Below, piece by piece: positions 59,481 through 64,000 of a DNA stretch of 64,000 bases (its first letter is position 1; the number at the start of each line of letters is the position of its first letter). The stretch spans positions 1,178,001 through 1,242,000 of the forward strand of contig OZ244068.1 of assembly GCA_965215615.1 (NCBI GenBank), written 5' to 3'. The notes below the pieces were generated by a model. That model had not been told where the DNA came from, did no database searches, and worked only from the letters and a program-made list of their open reading frames with translations. The stretch is from CBDATA01 sp965215615. Lineage in GTDB: Bacteria > Acidobacteriota > Vicinamibacteria > Marinacidobacterales > Marinacidobacteraceae. The translations under genes and the position numbers were made by a program.

Positions 59481-60566
59481 TCAGGACCGGTCCCGCACGT
59501 CCACGTGGGCACCGGGAGCGAGCGTCCCCTGGCCGGCCACCACCACCTGTTCGCCCGCTTCGAGCCCACCGGCCACTTCGACGACTGCGCCTGCCGGGCC
59601 TTCCATCTCGACTCCGAGCGTCACTTCCCGGCGAACCGCCCGCCCGTCTTCCACCACGAACAGATGGCTGCCGCCGCCTCCCCGGATGACCGCCCGCCGG
59701 GGGGTGAGCACGGCGTTTTCCCGCACTCCGGTATCGATGGTTACCCGGGCGAAGGAGCCCGGACGCGCCAGGGAGCCTGTACCGGCGGGTATCGCGACGG
59801 TCACCTTGACGGTTCCGGTTTCGCGATCCACGACCGGGCTGATCTCCCGAACCACGCCGTGGCGGCCCCCTTCCGCGGGATCCGATTCCGGGAACACCCG
59901 CGCGGGCTGGCCGGGCGCGAGGCCCGCCACATCGCGTTCGGGGACGTACAGTCGGGCGATCAGGGTGTCGAAATCGGCGAGCGTCAAGAGGCGTTCTCCC
60001 GGTTCGAGCCGCGCTCCGGCGACCGGAAGGACTTCGGTCACGGTGCCGGAGAACGGTGCCCGGATTTCGGTGCGTTCGAGGGCGAGATGTGCGGCCTCCT
60101 TCTCCGAAGCCGCGATATCCCGGTCGAAGCGGGCTTTTTCGTATTCATGCCCGGCCACCAGATCCTGCTCGAAGGCCCGCTGCTGGCGCTCTAGTTCGGC
60201 TTCGGCGCGGGAGAGTCTGAGCTCCGCCTGCTGGTGTTCGAGCCGCCGCTCCCGGGAGTCCACCCGCGCCAGCACCTCGCCCTCGGCGATCCGTTCCCCC
60301 TCGCGGACGAGGAGTTCGGTGATGACACCGGAGGTCTCGGAGAGAACTTCCGCGGTCCGTTCCGCTTCGATCGTCGAAGTGGTGGAAAGGCGTGCCGCGA
60401 CCGGGCCGACCACTGCCGGAGTCACGCTCACCGGAGTCGTGACCGGCGTTTCGTCGGATGTCTCCGTCGGTTCGGGCTCCCCCGATTCGGAAAGAAGCGA
60501 GGCGGCGAGGGCGACACCCCCGAGAACAGCCGCCCCCGCGAGGAGGAATGCCAGGGTGCGTTTCAT
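59481..60566 (-). CDS. RND periplasmic adaptor (membrane-fusion protein)
   Basis: The 361-residue product has an N-terminal membrane anchor (AFLLAGAAVLGGVALAASLL), the biotinyl/lipoyl halves SGVITELLVREGERIAEGEV and IRAPFSGTVTEVLPVAGARL around a helical hairpin, and a beta-barrel with PGSFARVTID. It links the RND pumps to the outer-membrane partner. ATG 60566 begins the signal/anchor. The frame is open further upstream without conserved sequence. Confidence 0.9.
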   Translation of the reverse strand: MKRTLAFLLAGAAVLGGVALAASLLSESGEPEPTETSDETPVTTPVSVTPAVVGPVAARLSTTSTIEAERTAEVLSETSGVITELLVREGERIAEGEVLARVDSRERRLEHQQAELRLSRAEAELERQQRAFEQDLVAGHEYEKARFDRDIAASEKEAAHLALERTEIRAPFSGTVTEVLPVAGARLEPGERLLTLADFDTLIARLYVPERDVAGLAPGQPARVFPESDPAEGGRHGVVREISPVVDRETGTVKVTVAIPAGTGSLARPGSFARVTIDTGVRENAVLTPRRAVIRGGGGSHLFVVEDGRAVRREVTLGVEMEGPAGAVVEVAGGLEAGEQVVVAGQGTLAPGAHVDVRDRS

Positions 60567-60686
60567 GGCTCCCTCTAACGGAACCGGGGGCTGCATGGTT
60601 CCACGAGGCGGAAAATTCCCGGCATCCCTCACTCGAAGCCACCGCGCCCCTGACCCGAGGCCGGAGGCGCGACGGGAAGGCCGTCG

Positions 60687-61775
60687 TCAGCGGGTGAGCG
60701 CCCAGGCGCGTTGCCAGCCGACGGTGAGAGTCCAGGTTCGCTCCATCTGGGGGCCGTTCAGATCCTGGTAGAGCGGGATCCCCATCTCGAAGGCGAGGCG
60801 GTGTTCGCGGAGGGAACCGCTTTGGCCGGCGAGGTTCAGCCCGAAGTACCCGCTCAGCCGGGTTCCGCCGTAGTTCGCGGGGTCGGCGGTGGGGACCGGC
60901 CCGCCGATCATCGCATCCCGGCCTTCGAGGGCATCCATCCAGTCGGCCTGGACGCGGAGGGAGAAAGCGGCTGCCGGTGTCGGCTGGAGCATGAACCAGC
61001 CGGTCGCGAGTGCGTGGTTGCCGCGACGGTAGTTCTCGGAGTTGTCGCCGAGCGGCAGGTTGCCCCGCAACTGACCTCCGAAGGTGAGGTTGCCCCGGCT
61101 GGTCTGGACCACGATTCCCGGAAGGGCCGCGAAACTCCCGTTCCCGACCTGCATCGCATACGGCAGGCGGACTTCGCGCCGCATCCCGTTCGGGAGGAGG
61201 GCTTCGCCACGGGCATCGAGGCTACCTCCGGGAATTCCGAGCCCGAGGATGAGGTGCGAGCGGACCGCGCCGTCCGCGAGGCCGACCATCGCCGAGACAC
61301 TGGCACCCGAGTAGCCGGAAGAACGGGTCTCGAAGCTTCCGATGGGCACGCCGGGCATGTTGTGGGTATCGAGAGTCATGGTGTTGGCCGTGAACATGCC
61401 CATCGCCATGAGTGTCAAGCGGTCCGTGAGTCCGTACATGCTCCCGACCATGTGCATGTCCATCCGCATCTCGCGGGGGAGGATGCGCTGGAAGGGCGGC
61501 TGGCCGGGATTGCCGAAGAAAGGGTTGGCCGTCTGAAGTGCCGTCTGGTCGTCGAGCGTTTTGGTCCCGTCCCGCAGCCCGCTCATCCCCATCGACATGA
61601 AGCGGTAGGAAAGCATGAACTCGCCGCGCTCATGCAGGTGGTCGCCCATCACCCCGATGGGGGCGTGGCCGTCGGCGCGGTAGGGAGGAAGCGGCCCGGA
61701 ATCGTCGGAACCCTCCTGGGCCAGGGAAGGGGAGGCGAGCAGGAGCAGGGCTCCCGCCAGAAGAAGAGAAAACAT
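60687..61775 (-). CDS. Met-rich outer-membrane transporter-like protein
   Basis: The 362-residue product has a signal peptide (LLLAGALLLLASPSLAQ) and a beta-barrel-like body ending in a Trp/Leu-rich strand. The N-terminal part is strikingly rich in Met and His (HAPIGVMGDHLHERGEFMLS, MSMGMSG, MRMDMHMVGSMYG, LMAMGMF), like the outer-membrane proteins found next to copper and silver export genes. It is not a TolC-type helical barrel, so it may be a partner or sensor rather than the exit duct. It is on the same strand as the efflux genes. Confidence 0.75.
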   Translation of the reverse strand: MFSLLLAGALLLLASPSLAQEGSDDSGPLPPYRADGHAPIGVMGDHLHERGEFMLSYRFMSMGMSGLRDGTKTLDDQTALQTANPFFGNPGQPPFQRILPREMRMDMHMVGSMYGLTDRLTLMAMGMFTANTMTLDTHNMPGVPIGSFETRSSGYSGASVSAMVGLADGAVRSHLILGLGIPGGSLDARGEALLPNGMRREVRLPYAMQVGNGSFAALPGIVVQTSRGNLTFGGQLRGNLPLGDNSENYRRGNHALATGWFMLQPTPAAAFSLRVQADWMDALEGRDAMIGGPVPTADPANYGGTRLSGYFGLNLAGQSGSLREHRLAFEMGIPLYQDLNGPQMERTWTLTVGWQRAWALTR

Positions 61776-61911
61776 GACAAGAAATCCGGTGAGACACCGA
61801 TCGAAAGGTGCGCCAATGGCGATATGCCCGAAAAGGAGCGCACCGAACAGGAACCAGCCGGAGCGGAGCCCGGCTCTTCCGGAGGACCGCTCTTCGGCTA
61901 TCGGGGTTCCT

Positions 61912-62196
61912 TCAGGCGGGAGGCCCGCGGGGCGGGGTACCGGGGAGCCGGGAGTCGCCCCGAGGGGTGAGGCAGGCGAAAGTTGCGAGCGGGAGAAGCC
62001 GGGGCCTTTCGGACGGCGAGCCGATCCCGGCCGGAGGGACGGCGAGCGTGGTGGGGCCACAGCAGCATTCGACGACACACTCGCCGCATTCCGGGTGGCA
62101 ATCCATCCCCAGCATGGGAGTCGTGGGGAGGCCGGCTCCGGCCAGATACGCCGAGACGGTGAGCGCGGCGAGTCCGACGCGGAGGATCGCGGTCAT
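61912..62196 (-). CDS. small secreted Cys-rich protein
   Basis: The 94-residue product has a hydrophobic N-terminus (AILRVGLAALTVSAYLAGAG) and a short cluster of six Cys with His and Glu (CHPECGECVVECCCG), suited to binding a soft metal. The rest is Pro/Arg-rich. ATG 62196 overlaps the propeller gene stop as ATGA. Its place ahead of the Met-rich outer-membrane gene supports a metal role. No family was recognised and the C-terminal half is uncertain. Confidence 0.6.
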   Translation of the reverse strand: MTAILRVGLAALTVSAYLAGAGLPTTPMLGMDCHPECGECVVECCCGPTTLAVPPAGIGSPSERPRLLPLATFACLTPRGDSRLPGTPPRGPPA

Positions 62197-63425
62197 GGCT
62201 TGATCGCCCAGCCGAACAGGATGTCCTGGTCACGGACATAGAGCCGTCCATTCGCCACCACCGGGTGGCTCCAGAGTTCCCGGCCGGACCGGTCCGCCTC
62301 CGGGAACGCGAAGCGGCCGCGTTCGAGGTATCCGCTCCGGGAAGGCTCCATCAGGCCGACATCCCCGTCTTCGCTGACCAGATACAGCCGTCCGTCGGCG
62401 AAAGCGAGCGATCCCTTCGGGAAACCGCGATCACGCCAGAAGAGCTCTCCGCTGTCCACCCGGAGCGCGCTCAGGATCGCGCCCGAAAACCCGTAGAGCA
62501 CTCCCTCGTGGAAGATCGGGGTCATGTGGTGGGCGCGGAGGTTCCTCGTGAACCAGGCTTCTTCGGCGGTGACCTCTCCGCCGGAGCCGGCCCGCAGTTC
62601 GATCAACCCGCCGCCAGTCCCGTAATCCGAGGTCACGAAAAGTTGCGCCACTCCGTCCCGGTTCGAAATCAGGACCGGGGTCGCGATGTTGGCCGTTCCG
62701 TTGGAGGCGCGGTCGTAACTCCACAGCACCGCGCCATCCGAAGGCCGGATTCCCACTGCCCGGTCGCCGCTGAAAAACGCCACGTGGGGCGCACCTTCGA
62801 GATCGATCGGGATCGGGGAGGCGTATCCCGCCTCGTCGCCGGCGGCGGTCCAGAGCACCTCGCCGGTGTTCCGGTCGAGTGCTGCGAAGCCGGCACGCCG
62901 GGCACCTGGAGAGACCAGAATGCGGTCTTCCAGCACCAGCGGCGACTCGCTGATGCCCCAACTGATGTTGCGGGCACCGAAATGCTCCAGCAGGTCGAGC
63001 GTCCAGACGATCTGCCCGGTCGCTGCGTCGAGAACGCTCAACTGGCCGCGGGCCCCGAGCGCGTGGACCCGTCCGTGGGCGACCGTGGGAACGCTCCGCG
63101 GGCCGTCGCCGCGCCAGTCGTTGTATTCGTCCGAATGCGGGGTGGACCAGAGGATGGCACCGGTGGCTTCGTCCAGCGCGAAAACCCATTCCCGGCCGGA
63201 GACGCTGCCGAGCGTCAGGATCCGGCCGTCCGCGATCGCGATGGACGAAAACCCTTCGCCGATCCCACGTGCCCGGAAAACGAGCTCGGGGCCGCCCGCC
63301 GGCCATTCGCGAAGCAGCCCGGTCTCCCGCGAAATTCCGTCGCGGTTCGGGCCCCGCCACTGCGGCCAGTCCTCGGCGGCTGCCGACCCGGAAACAAGGG
63401 CGAAAAGGAGGACGAAGCGCGACAT
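62193..63425 (-). CDS. secreted PQQ-binding-like beta-propeller protein
   Basis: The 410-residue product has a signal peptide (LLFALVSGSAAAE), then WPQWRGPNRDGIS and about seven propeller repeats with GxxxWxx-type strands (ATGAILWST, ATGQIVWTL, NTGEVLWTA, DGAVLWSY). It lacks a clear PQQ-dehydrogenase active site, so it is a structural or binding propeller rather than an obvious alcohol dehydrogenase. It lies 10 bases after the DUF1295 gene and precedes the Cys-rich peptide. The role is not known. Confidence 0.83.
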   Translation of the reverse strand: MSRFVLLFALVSGSAAAEDWPQWRGPNRDGISRETGLLREWPAGGPELVFRARGIGEGFSSIAIADGRILTLGSVSGREWVFALDEATGAILWSTPHSDEYNDWRGDGPRSVPTVAHGRVHALGARGQLSVLDAATGQIVWTLDLLEHFGARNISWGISESPLVLEDRILVSPGARRAGFAALDRNTGEVLWTAAGDEAGYASPIPIDLEGAPHVAFFSGDRAVGIRPSDGAVLWSYDRASNGTANIATPVLISNRDGVAQLFVTSDYGTGGGLIELRAGSGGEVTAEEAWFTRNLRAHHMTPIFHEGVLYGFSGAILSALRVDSGELFWRDRGFPKGSLAFADGRLYLVSEDGDVGLMEPSRSGYLERGRFAFPEADRSGRELWSHPVVANGRLYVRDQDILFGWAIKP

Positions 63426-63435
63426 CCCTCGCAGT

Positions 63436-64000
63436 CTAGCCGCCGGTCCTCAGGGGCGGCCAGGGGAAGAAGGCGCTGGTCCGCCGAGTGTATTCCCGGT
63501 AGCCGGGGCGGCTTTCGACCAGTCCCTTTTCGAGAAGCGTCACCCCCGAGACCCGCAGGAGCAGGAAGTTCATCAGCAAGGGAGACAGGAGGGGCAGAAG
63601 GCCCGCCCCGGCCCCTAGCGCGAAAAAACCGAAGCCCCACCAGAGCGTCGCGTCGCCGAAGTAGTTCGGGTGCCGGGTGTACCGCCAGAGGCCCCGGTCC
63701 ATCACCTTGCCGGCGTTCGCCGGGTCCTTGCGAAAGCGGGTGAGCTGGAGATCGCCGACCGCTTCGAAGAGGAATCCGGTTGCAAACAGCAGCAGGCCGA
63801 GCCAGTCGGATGCCGACCAGGGAGCGTCCGACCGCTGGATCTCGAGGAGCGGCACGGCGATGAGCCACATCAGGAATGCCTGGAGCCAGAAGACGGTCCC
63901 CAGCGAGACGAGGGGGAACTTCCGGCCCCATTTGCGGCGCATCGCCTGGTAGCGCGGGTCTTCACCGCGGCCGTGGTTGCGGACCCCGATGTGGATCGCA
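63436..64000 (-). CDS. DUF1295 / steroid 5-alpha-reductase-like membrane protein, 5' part cut by window edge
   Basis: The visible 188 residues begin inside the gene and include GRGEDPRYQAMR at its upstream end, several membrane helices (VSLGTVFWLQAFLMWLIAVP, SDWLGLLLFATGFLFEAVGD), and the family core DRGLWRYTRHPNYFGDATLW, ending GYREYTRRTSAFFPW. Family members are NADPH-dependent reductases or isoprenylcysteine methyltransferase relatives, with unknown substrate here. The 5' end lies beyond base 64000. Confidence 0.87.
   Translation of the reverse strand, partial: AIHIGVRNHGRGEDPRYQAMRRKWGRKFPLVSLGTVFWLQAFLMWLIAVPLLEIQRSDAPWSASDWLGLLLFATGFLFEAVGDLQLTRFRKDPANAGKVMDRGLWRYTRHPNYFGDATLWWGFGFFALGAGAGLLPLLSPLLMNFLLLRVSGVTLLEKGLVESRPGYREYTRRTSAFFPWPPLRTGG

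Noticed and set aside
60580..60602. GGAACC...GGTTCC hairpin as a terminator between the outer-membrane and adaptor genes
   Set aside because: Six-pair stem with an 11-base loop, no T run on either strand, and the genes look cotranscribed.
1..64000. tRNA, rRNA, insertion sequences, prophage genes or attachment sites
   Set aside because: None recognised by reading; a tRNAscan/Infernal and IS search would be needed to exclude short or divergent ones.

Overview
The window is high-GC, densely packed bacterial DNA from a Gram-negative host. Signs of this are a TonB-dependent outer-membrane receptor, a complete RND efflux set with an outer-membrane partner, many lipoboxes, and SPOR, SLH/TPR, slipin and NfeD envelope genes. 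The dnaK-dnaJ-hspR arrangement, a DUF1684 lipoprotein, M28 and amidohydrolase lipoproteins and a carboxypeptidase-regulatory/TonB receptor resemble Acidobacteriota (Thermoanaerobaculia-like), but this placement is an inference: there is no rRNA or marker set here to prove it. No tRNA, rRNA, CRISPR array, transposase or phage gene was seen. No gene-free gap exceeds 300 bases; the largest are 23153-23334, 13638-13803 and 6394-6533.

Layout. 1-5448 (minus): a lipoprotein with SLH and repeat segments, then trpE-trpG-aroF-aroB, a chorismate/tryptophan operon cut by the left edge. 5485-12274 (plus): a secreted TlpA-like protein, dnaK-dnaJ-hspR with a DnaC-like ATPase, a creatininase-like secreted protein and an RHH/PIN toxin-antitoxin pair. 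12279-13637 (minus): a crotonase and a secreted peroxiredoxin whose active-site codon is an in-frame TGA, read here as selenocysteine. 13804-19490 (plus): greA, nfeD, slipin, a SPOR protein, prfB with its programmed +1 frameshift, DUF1684 and a hypothetical. 19484-25800: a small membrane protein, an M28 peptidase, a DUF418 protein, a His/Cys-rich secreted peptide and the TonB receptor.

25919-41628 is a defence island. A single large gene (HTH, Mrr-like nuclease, STAND-type NTPase, helical region) faces a BREX type 3-like operon on the minus strand: higA-like regulator, brxF, brxC, an AlbA/HATPase regulator, pglX, pglZ, brxA. The helicase gene brxHII expected for this type is absent.

41662-51374: a sodium:solute symporter with a DUF3311 partner, glutaminyl cyclase, prolidase, and a lipoprotein/sulfatase-like/CDP-alcohol phosphotransferase trio, then a glycosyltransferase and an amidohydrolase. 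51423-64000 (minus): one long probable operon: DUF1295 protein, PQQ-like propeller, Cys-rich peptide, Met-rich outer-membrane protein, periplasmic adaptor, two RND pumps, an AAA ATPase and a three-cluster CDGSH iron-sulfur protein. The Met- and Cys-rich members suggest soft-metal (Cu/Ag) handling.

The most interesting items are the cysteine-free secreted selenoperoxiredoxin with two adjacent hairpins just after its UGA, the helicase-less BREX operon headed by an orphan HigA, and the HTH-nuclease-STAND protein beside it. Gene starts are often coupled to the previous stop by NTGA overlaps (ATGA, GTGA, TTGA and once CTGA); several starts below rest on this pattern.
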